This document shows positions 31,915-40,698 of a DNA stretch of 64,000 bases, piece after piece. A model generated the notes under the pieces. It saw only the letters and a program-made list of their open reading frames with translations. It made no database searches and had not been told where the DNA came from. A program made the translations under genes and the position numbers. Source of the DNA: Neorhizobium populisoli (GTDB lineage: Bacteria; Pseudomonadota; Alphaproteobacteria; Rhizobiales; Rhizobiaceae); NCBI RefSeq assembly GCF_019430945.1, contig NZ_JAHYCB010000019.1:1-64000 (forward strand). The letters are read 5' to 3'. The stretch's first letter is position 1. Each line of letters starts with the position of its first letter.

Positions 31915-32705
31915 AAATCGCCACTTACAACGTCAATGGCGTCAACGGTCGTCTCGAGATCCTGCTTCGGTGGCTGAGCGAGGCGAGACCTGACGTCGTC
32001 GTTCTTCAGGAGTTGAAGGCACCGAATGCAAAGTTTCCCGCCAAGGCCATTAACGCAGCTGGCTATGGCGCAGTCTGGCATGGCCAGAAATCATGGAACG
32101 GCGTTGCAATTCTGGCGCGCGGTCAAGAGCCGCACCTGACACGCAAAGGTCTCCCGGGGGAGCCGGAGGATGAGCAGAGCCGCTACATCGAAGCGATCGT
32201 GGACGGAATTGTCATCGGCTGTCTCTACCTGCCAAACGGCAACCCCTATCCCGGTCCGAAGTTCGACTACAAGCTCCGCTGGTTCCAGCGCCTGCACTCG
32301 TACGCTGACGAGCTTCTGGAGCTCGAGGTCCCTGTCATTTTGGCAGGCGACTACAATGTCATGCCGACCGATCTCGATGTCTACAAGCCCGAACGTTGGA
32401 GAGACGATGCACTTTTCCGCATCGAGGTGCGGGAAGCGTTCCGCAAACTGGTAGGGCAGGGATGGACGGATGCCGTCCGAGCGCTTCACCCAGGCGAACG
32501 GATCTACACATTCTGGGACTACTTTAGGAACGCCTACGGAAGGGATGCGGGGCTTCGCCTCGATCACTTCCTGCTCAGCCCCGACCTTGCCGAGCGCCTG
32601 ATGAAGGCCGACGTCGACAAGCACGTGCGCGGGTGGGACCACACGAGTGACCACGCCCCGGTCTGGATCGAACTCGCTGAAGAACCTGTCAGTAAAAGGA
32701 GGTAG
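31911..32705 (+). CDS. xth: Exodeoxyribonuclease III-type AP endonuclease
   Basis: A 264-residue member of the exonuclease-endonuclease-phosphatase superfamily, ExoIII branch. Catalytic blocks are visible: TYNVNG (Asn at about 7), QELK (Glu at about 34), YLPNG, the AGDYNVMPTD segment (Asp and Asn at about 150), LRLDHFLLS and the final DHTSDHAP with catalytic Asp-His. It cuts DNA at abasic sites and removes blocked 3' ends. The start is a GTG overlapping the previous stop by four bases. It probably belongs to the same stress-repair regulon as Ku and LigD. Confidence 0.95.
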   Translation: MKIATYNVNGVNGRLEILLRWLSEARPDVVVLQELKAPNAKFPAKAINAAGYGAVWHGQKSWNGVAILARGQEPHLTRKGLPGEPEDEQSRYIEAIVDGIVIGCLYLPNGNPYPGPKFDYKLRWFQRLHSYADELLELEVPVILAGDYNVMPTDLDVYKPERWRDDALFRIEVREAFRKLVGQGWTDAVRALHPGERIYTFWDYFRNAYGRDAGLRLDHFLLSPDLAERLMKADVDKHVRGWDHTSDHAPVWIELAEEPVSKRR

Positions 32706-32707
32706 TG

Positions 32708-32917
32708 ATGAGCGGTGAATGGAGAGCCGATCTACGGTACAAACTGGAGGATTTGGTCGATAGATTCGTAGTGCAGGGGGTCGAGCAAGCAGACGTTCTC
32801 AAAGCGATCGAAGAAGAGATCGGAAATCTCCGCACGGCACACGAACGCGACCCCGATCCCGCCGACGATGAAAGCCCGATCGACGAGCCCGCCAACGATT
32901 GGCCAAGTGCGACTTGA
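32708..32917 (+). CDS. Small acidic protein
   Basis: A 69-residue acidic protein (MSGEWRADLRYKLEDLVDRFVVQGVEQADVLKAIEEEIGNLR..., then a Asp/Pro-rich tail). It starts two bases after the ExoIII stop with GGAGG inside the end of that gene. No domain is recognised. It ends 31 bases before the convergent end of virD4. Confidence 0.6.
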   Translation: MSGEWRADLRYKLEDLVDRFVVQGVEQADVLKAIEEEIGNLRTAHERDPDPADDESPIDEPANDWPSAT

Positions 32918-32948
32918 CGACAGCTTCGGTTTCTTGCGAGCAACCGTT

Positions 32949-34967
32949 TCACCAATCCTGTTGAAGACCGAGTTCACTGGGGTCGGGCACGGTCTTCGCC
33001 AAGATTTCCTGGATGCTCAGCCGATGCTGGCTGGAAGCAGTCGCCTGCGAGTCCAGGGATGCAGTGATGTTTGATTTCAATCGCTTTGCGCTTTCCACCA
33101 GCCGCGCTTCAGCGGGCCCCGGCAGGGGAGTTCCTTTTTTTGCCGGGGACCGGGAGGATTTTCCGGAAGCGGTTTTACCAATCGCCTTGGCAATCGCCTG
33201 GGGTTTCTCCGCCAAAGCTGGCGCATCGAGACTTATGATGACGGGCGACGAGGCGCTGTCGAGCTTCCCCTCAGTTGAAGCATAACCCGGCAGGGTCGCC
33301 GGCACTGGTGGCATCGTCCCGAGTTCCACCTCCGGGATTTCCACCGATACTCCCGAGCTTGAGCCGACGGCGTTCTTGAAAGGCTGCACCGCGTGATATC
33401 GCAGCTTGCTGGTAAAAATCGGCCGTTGACCTTCGACCAGCAGCACCGCACGATCCTCCGGCATCTGTCGCACCTCCTGCGGCATCATCAGGTCGCGCTC
33501 GCGGATCTGTTCGACCTTGGTGCGGCGGGGAATGCCCATCATTTCGAGCGTTTTGGTTTCCGACTGGTAGCGAATGGTCCGCTTGCCGAGTGCACGTGAT
33601 GTGTAATCGGCTGTCGCCTGGTCGTTGGCGCCTAAGATGAGCTGCAGGCCGCAATTGCCAAGAAGAGAATGGCGAGCCGTCTCGCCATAGATTTCATCCA
33701 GGTTCTTCAGGTCCTGGATGATGAAGGCCATCTTGATGTTGTAACCGGCGACATAGGGAAGCTTGTTGAGGATCTCATCCATCTTCTTGAGCTGACGGAA
33801 CTCGTCGAGAAGGAAGTAGACAGGCAGCGCTGCCGGATCGTGCTCTCGGGTTAGCAGGTCCATCACCTGCTGGACGAATAGCGTCAGCAGGGGACGCAGG
33901 ATCGTCATGTCGGTGATGTTGGGCGCAAGATAGACGGTCACCGGGCGTCTCTGCATGGAAGCGATATCCATGTCGGTGACGGCGGTCGCCGCGACCACCC
34001 TTTCATTGCGGAAGGGCGCCAGCGCCTTCTGGATGTCGAGGAGCGCCGATCGAGCGGCGCGTTCGTTGAGCGAGATATAGGCGTTGAAGCTGTCGATCGT
34101 GAAACGGGAGAGATCTTCCTCGGTCTCCTTGACCAGCTTCATTAGCACTTGCAGATCCAGGCCGGCATTGAAGAAAGCGTTGACCTCGCCGAGATTGCGG
34201 CGGTTGCGATAGAGCCGGCTTTCCAGAACGTAGCTGATGACGCCGCCGATGACCTGTTGCGCAGTCCCTTGCCAGACGGCGTTCTCCGACCCGACCGTTT
34301 CGGGTATCAGGATCGCCGCCATGTTCTGGATGTCGATCGTCCGGCTGCCGCGGTCGGGCCGGATGAAGTCCAGCGGATTCCAGCGATTTGTTTTCGGGGC
34401 TCCTGGCGAGAAGAGGAAGACCGAATGCCCTTGGGCTTTTCGATAGCCGGCGGTAAGCTCGAATATCTCGCCCTTCAGATCGGTGACGATCATCGATCCC
34501 GGAAACATCAGGGCGTTGGGAATGACATAACCAACACCCTTGCCGGAGCGCGTCGGGCCAATGACAAGATGATGGCGATCGTCTCTTCTTCGCAGGATCC
34601 GGTTTCCAATGCGCCCGAAGATATGACCATCCTTGCGGAACCAGCCGCCGCGCCGGATCGCTGAAACATCCTGAAACGCAGCATCCCCGAGCGGGTTGGT
34701 CGGACGCCGCAAACCGAACACGGCCGTTGCGCCAGCGACCGCCAGTGCCGGGATGAGCGATGCCATGGCGACCAGCTGCAGCTGCCGGTTTCCGGCATAG
34801 GCTGCGAACTGCTGGATGGGTGCGACGACGTTGGTCGTCGTCATCATCGTGAAAATCCGCCCGTCCTTCCAGACGATCTGCAGGATGAGGCTATAGGCAA
34901 GCATCCAGACCGCGACGGCAACCAGGCTGCAGAACAGCAGGTAGAAGATCAGAAAGCTGCGGTTCAT
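32949..34967 (-). CDS. virD4: Type IV secretion coupling protein VirD4/TraG
   Basis: A 672-residue inner-membrane ATPase that presents the relaxase-DNA complex to the secretion channel. Two N-terminal membrane helices (residues 5-27 and about 60-85) precede the motor domain with Walker A IGPTRSGKGVGYV (about 131-143), Walker B PVYFLLDEF (about 395) and the C-terminal TraG motif region. An extra Pro/Ser/Lys-rich tail of about 120 residues follows. Its ATG overlaps the virB11 stop by four bases, so it is the last gene of the virB operon. Confidence 0.96.
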   Translation of the reverse strand: MNRSFLIFYLLFCSLVAVAVWMLAYSLILQIVWKDGRIFTMMTTTNVVAPIQQFAAYAGNRQLQLVAMASLIPALAVAGATAVFGLRRPTNPLGDAAFQDVSAIRRGGWFRKDGHIFGRIGNRILRRRDDRHHLVIGPTRSGKGVGYVIPNALMFPGSMIVTDLKGEIFELTAGYRKAQGHSVFLFSPGAPKTNRWNPLDFIRPDRGSRTIDIQNMAAILIPETVGSENAVWQGTAQQVIGGVISYVLESRLYRNRRNLGEVNAFFNAGLDLQVLMKLVKETEEDLSRFTIDSFNAYISLNERAARSALLDIQKALAPFRNERVVAATAVTDMDIASMQRRPVTVYLAPNITDMTILRPLLTLFVQQVMDLLTREHDPAALPVYFLLDEFRQLKKMDEILNKLPYVAGYNIKMAFIIQDLKNLDEIYGETARHSLLGNCGLQLILGANDQATADYTSRALGKRTIRYQSETKTLEMMGIPRRTKVEQIRERDLMMPQEVRQMPEDRAVLLVEGQRPIFTSKLRYHAVQPFKNAVGSSSGVSVEIPEVELGTMPPVPATLPGYASTEGKLDSASSPVIISLDAPALAEKPQAIAKAIGKTASGKSSRSPAKKGTPLPGPAEARLVESAKRLKSNITASLDSQATASSQHRLSIQEILAKTVPDPSELGLQQDW

Positions 34968-36004
34968 GGCGCGCGCCGCGCGTAAAAAATCTCCGACACG
35001 CCGCGCCGGCCGCCGTCACGCCTGAGTTGGATGACGATCGGGATGACCATGCGAATATAGGACATCAGGTCATGCTTCGAATAACCCGATGTCATGCCGG
35101 CCTGCATCATCATCATGGCGAGCTGTTCATAGGCGCCCATGGGTGTGTCGGCGTGAACGGTCGACATGCTGCCAGGATGGCCGGTATTGATCGCTCTCAA
35201 GAACGCAAAAGCTTCCGAGCCGCGGATCTCGCCGACGAACAGCCGATCCGGGCGCATACGCAATGACGCCTCGAGCAGCGATTGGATCGTGACCTGCGCC
35301 GTGCCCTGGTCACCGCGGGACGCGATGAGATGGACACTATTGCGATGGGGCGGAAAGAGCTCGCGCGTATCCTCCAGGGTGAGGATCCGTTCGTGCTCAT
35401 CAATGCTCTTGAGGCAGGCATTGAGAAACGTCGTCTTGCCGGTTGAGGTGCCGCCGCTGATCAGCATCGATATCCGCTCCCGGATGGCCGTCTCGATGAA
35501 ATCGTGAATGCGGTCTTCCTCCAGCAATTGGACGAGCCGGGCCTCGACATCACTCAGTCCATCAATGGCCACGGCCACCTTGTCGAGCGCGCCGCTGTCG
35601 CGATACTGCGACAGCGTATAGTCGCTGATCACCTGCTTGCGGATCGAGATCGAGCCGCCGTCCGGTGCGGCGGGCGGAAGGACCACCTGAATGCGCTCGC
35701 CGGAGGGCAGGGCGGCGCTTAGCAGGGGATTGATGCGGCTGATGAACTGGTTGCTTGCCGCCGCGACCCGTTCTCCGATGTGCTCGATCTCCGCCGAGGT
35801 GAGGGCGGGGATATGATGGCGCTCCATATGCGCGGAGCCAAGCCGCTCGACGAAGACGTCGCCAGGACCATTCACGGAGATCTCAACCACCTTTGGATCA
35901 TCGAGAAACCCGACGAGCGGCGATAGTGCCCGCCGCAGGAAATAATGCGGATCGCTTTTCGTCGAGCTACTGTCGGTAACGACCCGTATCGAGGCCTCGC
36001 TCAT
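34964..36004 (-). CDS. virB11: Type IV secretion ATPase VirB11
   Basis: A 346-residue hexameric secretion ATPase. The N-terminal domain carries VVEISVNGPGDVFVERLGS; the C-terminal RecA-like domain has Walker A GGTSTGKTTFLNA (about 180-192), the Asp box LTLEDTREL, Walker B-like MRPDRLFVGEIRG and the His box NTGHPGSMSTVHAD. It energises pilus assembly and substrate transfer at the inner membrane. It overlaps virB10 by 38 bases and virD4 by four. Confidence 0.97.
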   Translation of the reverse strand: MSEASIRVVTDSSSTKSDPHYFLRRALSPLVGFLDDPKVVEISVNGPGDVFVERLGSAHMERHHIPALTSAEIEHIGERVAAASNQFISRINPLLSAALPSGERIQVVLPPAAPDGGSISIRKQVISDYTLSQYRDSGALDKVAVAIDGLSDVEARLVQLLEEDRIHDFIETAIRERISMLISGGTSTGKTTFLNACLKSIDEHERILTLEDTRELFPPHRNSVHLIASRGDQGTAQVTIQSLLEASLRMRPDRLFVGEIRGSEAFAFLRAINTGHPGSMSTVHADTPMGAYEQLAMMMMQAGMTSGYSKHDLMSYIRMVIPIVIQLRRDGGRRGVSEIFYARRAP

Positions 36005-37214
36005 GTTTGATTTCCTTCAGCGCTTCCTCGACGGGATCCGGATACATGGCGGAAAAGTCGAGGTCTTGGCGGACATAGACGAAGATGCGTTCCCCCTGAT
36101 GGACGCTGATCGTCGGCGGAATGTTCAGGCTATCCGAGAGCGCCTGATTGGCCATGTCGGAAAAGGTCTGGGCGATGGTTTGGCGGGCTAGGTCGGCGGC
36201 GCGATCTGCATCCGAACTGCCGTTGCCGCCGCTGCCACTCCCCGAGCGGCTGCTGCCACCGTAGCCGGTCAGGTAAGACGAACCTGCGCCGACGACGGAC
36301 AGGAGGATTGCCGATCCGAAGCGCTCGCGCCATTTGTTGTCGACGAGGCCAGTCAATCCGGACCGCCCGAGGCTGTCGGTGCCGATGCTGTTCAAACGCA
36401 CGGTCACCCCATCATCGCGCAACAGCCTGGTCCAGATCACGAAGATGCGCTTCTGGCCCCGGGTTACCTCCGACTGGTATTCGCCGATCAGGCGCGTTCC
36501 GTTCGGGATGAGGATACGCCGCCCGTCAAAGGAATAGACATCCTGCGCGGTGATCGCCCGGATCTGGCCCGGAAGGTCGCTGACAATAGCGGTCTCGAGG
36601 ATGCCCGGGATCAGCGTGCCTTCCGGGATCATCGCATCGATGCGCTTGATCTGTCGGGCCTTGGCAGATCGATCGCCCACCGCGGACGCTGCCGCCAGAT
36701 ATTTGCTGTTGCGATCCTCCCCGGCAACCGTCGGCTGACCATCAGCGCCGCTGCCGGCGAGCGATCCATCTTGCCGACTGCCGCCGCCAGAGTCTGTGAC
36801 GATCTGTTTCGAGCGATAGCGTTCGGGAAACTCCTCCTGTGGCGGCTCCCCGGCCTGAATGGGCTGGGTGACCATGGGAGGCGGCGGCACAGCGAATTCG
36901 GTGGTGTCCGACTTTTCCGCCGGTTTTTCCGGTGGAGGTTCGGGGATATTTATGATCTCCGGCTGTTTTGGCTGCGGCTTCACCTCTTCACGCAGGAAGG
37001 ACGGCGGCCGAAACGTCGTCGTCCTGAATTCCTCGTCGCTCTTTGGAGCATCACCGGATTTACGTGCCGGGGCGACGACGACGATATAGGCGAGTGCCGC
37101 GCCAACCAGGAGCAGGGTGGCGCCTCCGAGTAACTGCTTGCGACGGGCGCGCTTGTCGCGCACGTCCGCCTGGTCTGCGGCAAGCATGGCTTCGAGTTCT
37201 GGAGACCGCTGCAT
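35967..37214 (-). CDS. virB10: Type IV secretion channel protein VirB10
   Basis: A 415-residue protein spanning both membranes. It has a short cytoplasmic N-terminus, one membrane helix (about residues 29-48, LLGGATLLLVGAALAYIVVV), a Pro-rich periplasmic linker (PEIINIPEPPPEKPAEK) and a C-terminal TrbI/VirB10 beta-barrel domain from about 195 (IPEGTLIPGILETAIVSDLPG, the RILIPNGTRLIGEY segment, FGSAILLSVVG). The last part ends in the usual HQGERIFVYVRQDLDF. It links energy from VirB4, B11 and D4 to the outer pore. Its ATG shares a base with the virB9 stop. Confidence 0.97.
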   Translation of the reverse strand: MQRSPELEAMLAADQADVRDKRARRKQLLGGATLLLVGAALAYIVVVAPARKSGDAPKSDEEFRTTTFRPPSFLREEVKPQPKQPEIINIPEPPPEKPAEKSDTTEFAVPPPPMVTQPIQAGEPPQEEFPERYRSKQIVTDSGGGSRQDGSLAGSGADGQPTVAGEDRNSKYLAAASAVGDRSAKARQIKRIDAMIPEGTLIPGILETAIVSDLPGQIRAITAQDVYSFDGRRILIPNGTRLIGEYQSEVTRGQKRIFVIWTRLLRDDGVTVRLNSIGTDSLGRSGLTGLVDNKWRERFGSAILLSVVGAGSSYLTGYGGSSRSGSGSGGNGSSDADRAADLARQTIAQTFSDMANQALSDSLNIPPTISVHQGERIFVYVRQDLDFSAMYPDPVEEALKEIKHERGLDTGRYRQ

Positions 37215-38041
37215 CAGTTGCCACTCCTTCTACGCCTCGTGGCTTCAGTGTCCCTCGCCGGGCCGAGATATGCCGGATCGGGTTGCCCAAAATCCGGCTT
37301 GCGAAGATTGAAAATGCAGGTCCATTGATCGCCGTCGCGCAAGGTGAACTGCGTCGCCGTGCCATCCAGCACGATATACTCACCCTCGCGCCGGAAATTG
37401 CGCAGCGTTTCGGTGAAGTCGGAATTCACCGCGAATATGGCCGGCACCTTTGAGCCGAATTTGAAGAAGGTCTTTTTGCCATCGTCGAAGACCATCAGGG
37501 GTTTGAGGCCGGTGTCGCCCGAAAACGAATAGTCGAGATTGACGTTGGTCTTGTCGATGCCGGCAATGTTTGGATAGCTGGCGCGGGCTTCCGCTTCTTT
37601 CCGGAGCGATGCATTCAGATCCTTGTCTGGATAGACAAAGCGGATCCCGAAGACCTCTTTATTGTCCTGTGGGGCAAAGTCGTTGAGCTCGAGATAGTAG
37701 ATCCGTTTCGTAGTGACGACGTTGAGGTTCGTCGCGACATTCTTCGCCTTCGGCTTGACGAACAGGATGTTGCCCTTGTCCGTCGGGACGACATCCCAGC
37801 TTTCCGTGTCGCCAACCGCAATGGTCTCGAATTTCTCGTCTTCATCGAAGATGATCATGGTGGAGATGCCGTACGTGGCCGAGACCCGAACGACGTTGTT
37901 GGCTTGGTAGGTGATGCTGGTGACGCGCGGATCGAGCCGTCCGCCGGCCGGTGTGGCTGCGGCAAAAGCGGGAGACGGCGAAACAAGGCAAGCGGACAGC
38001 GTCACTGCAGCGAGCAGAGAAAGAGAGACGTGATTGGTCAC
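37214..38041 (-). CDS. virB9: Type IV secretion outer-membrane pore protein VirB9
   Basis: A 275-residue periplasmic protein with a signal peptide (GTG start at 38041, cleavage after AFA). The N-terminal domain has DPRVTSITYQANNVVRVSATYG...; the C-terminal VirB9/TrbG domain has NLDYSFSGDTGLKPLMVFDDGKKTFFKF and ends at VLDGTATQFTLRDGDQ...CIFN. With VirB7 and VirB10 it forms the outer-membrane core complex. The GTG is supported by a GTGA overlap with the virB8 stop; the longer frame to 38119 would mask the signal peptide. Confidence 0.95.
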   Translation of the reverse strand: MTNHVSLSLLAAVTLSACLVSPSPAFAAATPAGGRLDPRVTSITYQANNVVRVSATYGISTMIIFDEDEKFETIAVGDTESWDVVPTDKGNILFVKPKAKNVATNLNVVTTKRIYYLELNDFAPQDNKEVFGIRFVYPDKDLNASLRKEAEARASYPNIAGIDKTNVNLDYSFSGDTGLKPLMVFDDGKKTFFKFGSKVPAIFAVNSDFTETLRNFRREGEYIVLDGTATQFTLRDGDQWTCIFNLRKPDFGQPDPAYLGPARDTEATRRRRSGN

Positions 38042-38730
38042 GGATTGCTCCCCGTCACTGTCTCCTGATCGCGGCGGTAATCGTAGACTTGAAATCCGAG
38101 AGGGTTTTCGAAGCGCCACTCGTTTGTGGCCGGTGTGTCGGTGTATCGGAAACGGACGACCGCGATCCAGTGGCGAACGATCGACTCGCTCTCCGAGACC
38201 TCGGCGGTTGAGAACCGCACGATGCCGGTGGAGCTGTTCGGAAAGGTAACCGAGGCGATATCGGTCGTCACCCGCTTGTTGCGCCCGTAGACCTTGGCCG
38301 GATTGCGGGCATTTGCGGAACTATAGAGTTCCTGCAGTTCACGCGCGGCCATGCCGGTCGACAGAAGTGCCGCGATCCCGAAATTGTCTGAGATCGCGAA
38401 AGGATCATATCCTTCCCGCGACCGGATATAGCGCACGATGTTGGCCTGTGTGATCGCCTGGTTCTCGGTGAGATTTGTCGGTCGGGTCAGACCGCTCTTG
38501 ACCTCGAGATAGCCGGTGTTTTTGTCAACGACGACCAGATAGGGCTCGAAACTCTTGAGCGGCACGAGCATGACGAGGGCCAGCAATGACAGCAGTGTGA
38601 TGCCAGCCGAAACTGTCGTGACGAACCAGGCCAGTGCGCGCGAGCGCTTGGCGCGTTTGACGATCTCCTGTTCCCAGAGATCACCGCTCTGGTAGTAGGT
38701 GGTGAGATCGATGTCTTTCGTATCAGCCAT
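38038..38730 (-). CDS. virB8: Type IV secretion inner-membrane assembly factor VirB8
   Basis: A 230-residue protein with a cytoplasmic N-terminus (YYQSGDLWEQEIVKRAKRSR), one membrane helix at about residues 33-57 and a periplasmic NTF2-like VirB8 domain (VDKNTGYLEVKS, QAITQANIVRYIRSREGYDPF, AVVRFRYTDTPATNEWRFENPLGFQVYDY). It nucleates assembly of the channel. It starts 20 bases after virB6. Confidence 0.96.
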   Translation of the reverse strand: MADTKDIDLTTYYQSGDLWEQEIVKRAKRSRALAWFVTTVSAGITLLSLLALVMLVPLKSFEPYLVVVDKNTGYLEVKSGLTRPTNLTENQAITQANIVRYIRSREGYDPFAISDNFGIAALLSTGMAARELQELYSSANARNPAKVYGRNKRVTTDIASVTFPNSSTGIVRFSTAEVSESESIVRHWIAVVRFRYTDTPATNEWRFENPLGFQVYDYRRDQETVTGSNP

Positions 38731-38750
38731 GTGAACTTTCCGCGAAGCCG

Positions 38751-39761
38751 TCAGGTCGGCATGCCGTTTCGAGAAATTTTGGTCTGCATTGCCGATCGGG
38801 TTCCGCCGTCACCGTGACCGTCGTTTTTGCTGCCGCGCCAGGGGGTAAGGACTGAACCCCCGGCGCGGTAGACCGCCGAAGCTGCTGCGATTGGGGCTCG
38901 AATGCCGGCGGTATGGGCAAGCCGAGATCCGGCATTGCCGACCCCCGAGGCGATGCCGCCTGCAATGCCCTGACCGATCGACTGGATGTGGAGCATGACA
39001 AAGGCACCGGCCGCGCAGAGCAGGAGAAAGCCGGCAATATCGGCGAGTGTCAGCGTACGTATGCCGCTCGCGGTGTTGATCTTTGACAATTCCGGGTTCA
39101 CCGCCGAGATCAGGAAGGCGGCAATGACATAGATGAAGAGTGGTATCAGGGCGTAGGTCAGGACCTGTTTGAACCAGCCGATTCCGTAGTCGCGCGTCCG
39201 CTCGAACAGCATGCAGGCGATGAAGATCGGCGCCGTGCCGATCAGCACCCAGAGCATGACCTTGGCGAGGATCAGGATCGCCAGCGCCACCGCGATGAAA
39301 ATGCCGGCGCCGACCATGATCAGCACGCCGATCATGCTGGGAAGGATCGAAAAATAACCGGATTGCTCGGCGAAGGCGGATGCGGCCTGGCTGGCAGTCT
39401 TCCAGATCTGCGACATGCCATTGGTGGGCTCCGTGATCCCGGTTCCGGACGCCGCGAGGATCGCGCGGCCGACATCCTCCGGGGTGTCGTTGAGCCATTG
39501 GTAGAAGAGATTGTTGAAGTTCGCCCACGAGCTGACGAGTGACAGGATGAGCATCATCCTGACAACGCGGCCTATGATTTCGCCAACACCGAGACGAGAG
39601 GTCCCCATGATCAGCTGCAAGCCGTACCAGGCCACGTAGACGATGAACATGATGCGCAAAAGCGGCACGAGTTCGTTGCCGACCACGGTATAGGCCTGCT
39701 CGGAAAAGCTCGAACCGGAGGTCTCAATACGCTGCAGGAGATCGCCGAGGAAATCTTCCAT
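38751..39761 (-). CDS. virB6: Type IV secretion polytopic membrane protein VirB6
   Basis: A 336-residue inner-membrane protein with about five to six membrane helices (for example residues 30-50, 70-90, 140-190, 205-225 and 240-265) and the TrbL/VirB6 pattern, including the conserved Trp in FYQWLNDTPEDVG and the AIFIAVALAILILAKVMLWVLIGTAPIFI segment. It forms part of the substrate path. The C-terminal tail is Gly/Ser/Arg-rich and cytoplasmic. Confidence 0.95.
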   Translation of the reverse strand: MEDFLGDLLQRIETSGSSFSEQAYTVVGNELVPLLRIMFIVYVAWYGLQLIMGTSRLGVGEIIGRVVRMMLILSLVSSWANFNNLFYQWLNDTPEDVGRAILAASGTGITEPTNGMSQIWKTASQAASAFAEQSGYFSILPSMIGVLIMVGAGIFIAVALAILILAKVMLWVLIGTAPIFIACMLFERTRDYGIGWFKQVLTYALIPLFIYVIAAFLISAVNPELSKINTASGIRTLTLADIAGFLLLCAAGAFVMLHIQSIGQGIAGGIASGVGNAGSRLAHTAGIRAPIAAASAVYRAGGSVLTPWRGSKNDGHGDGGTRSAMQTKISRNGMPT

Positions 39762-39768
39762 CCGGTCC

Positions 39769-39966
39769 TTACTCCACGATGCCGATCGCGACGAAGGCCG
39801 CGCCAGGCTCGTTAACCGACATCATGGTCGGGCACTTCGCTCGCGGATCGTGCGTATAGGAGGTCAAGTTCGCCGGCCGTTTACACGGCGCGGTCTTTTC
39901 CTTCACCGTCCCGCAGCTCGTGACGAGAAGGGACGCGATCAGTAGAGCGACGGACTTGCGGATCAT
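39769..39966 (-). CDS. virB7: VirB7-like small lipoprotein (possible entry-exclusion type)
   Basis: A 65-residue lipoprotein with lipobox LVTSC (Cys at about 18). A short mature part (CGTVKEKTAPCKRPANLTSY...) holds two more cysteines, and the gene lies between virB5 and virB6. Position and size fit the VirB7/TrwH slot, though in some plasmids the gene here acts in entry exclusion (Eex). It is likely anchored in the outer membrane and linked to VirB9. Confidence 0.85.
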   Translation of the reverse strand: MIRKSVALLIASLLVTSCGTVKEKTAPCKRPANLTSYTHDPRAKCPTMMSVNEPGAAFVAIGIVE

Positions 39967-39969
39967 CGG

Positions 39970-40683
39970 TCAGTTTCCGTAGGCCAAGGTCTTCTTGGAA
40001 TTTGAGATATCCGTGAGGCGTCGCTGGTTCTCCGCCTGCAGGGAGGTGACAACGCCGTTCATCACGCCGATCATTTCGTTGAGGGTGAGGCCGGACTGCA
40101 CCTGCAGCTGTGTATTCTGGTCGATCGAGCCCTTGATATCCTGCGCGGTGCCGATTTGGCTGCCGGCCTGTTCGAACGCGCTCTTCCGGGTTTCGACAGC
40201 CTTCTGCGATCCGTTGATCATGGCGGACACGCCGAGCACGGTGTTGACGAGCTGCTCGTAGGACTTGTCGCTGGCGAGCCCGCTGTTTTCCTTGCCCGAC
40301 AGCGATTTGACGAGCTGCAACCCATTGATGAAAACGGTCGCGGCCTGAGCAATGTCCCCGCTCATTGCCCCGAAATTCGGCACGCCCTCCTTCAGGAGAC
40401 TGTCGAAGGAAGGAATGGACGAGACGCTGAAACCATTGCCGACAGCAAGATCTCTCAAGGACGAGGCCGTGCTCGCGCGATCACCGGTTACGGCTTTTAA
40501 AGTGTCACGCACGGTGGTGAGGATGTTCTTGTTGGTATCAAGGATCTTGTCAGTGGTTTCGGCTGTCTGTTTGGCGACGGCATAATTCGTCTTGTCGATC
40601 ACGGGCACGTCGGCCAGAACGTGGGTCGAAACTGCGACGAGAGCGGTCGTAAGGGCTGCAGTTACCAGACTTTTGAACTTCAT
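39970..40683 (-). CDS. virB5: Type IV secretion pilus-tip protein VirB5
   Basis: A 237-residue periplasmic protein with a signal peptide (cleavage after VLA at about 24), then long helices of the VirB5/TrbJ family (VIDKTNYAVAKQTAETTDKILDTNKNIL, the central FDSLLKEGVPNFGAMSG loop, LTLNEMIGVMNGVVTSLQAENQRR). VirB5 caps the pilus and may contact the recipient. It sits between the second transglycosylase gene and the virB7-like gene. Confidence 0.92.
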   Translation of the reverse strand: MKFKSLVTAALTTALVAVSTHVLADVPVIDKTNYAVAKQTAETTDKILDTNKNILTTVRDTLKAVTGDRASTASSLRDLAVGNGFSVSSIPSFDSLLKEGVPNFGAMSGDIAQAATVFINGLQLVKSLSGKENSGLASDKSYEQLVNTVLGVSAMINGSQKAVETRKSAFEQAGSQIGTAQDIKGSIDQNTQLQVQSGLTLNEMIGVMNGVVTSLQAENQRRLTDISNSKKTLAYGN

Positions 40684-40698
40684 GGTTCGTCTCCTTGG

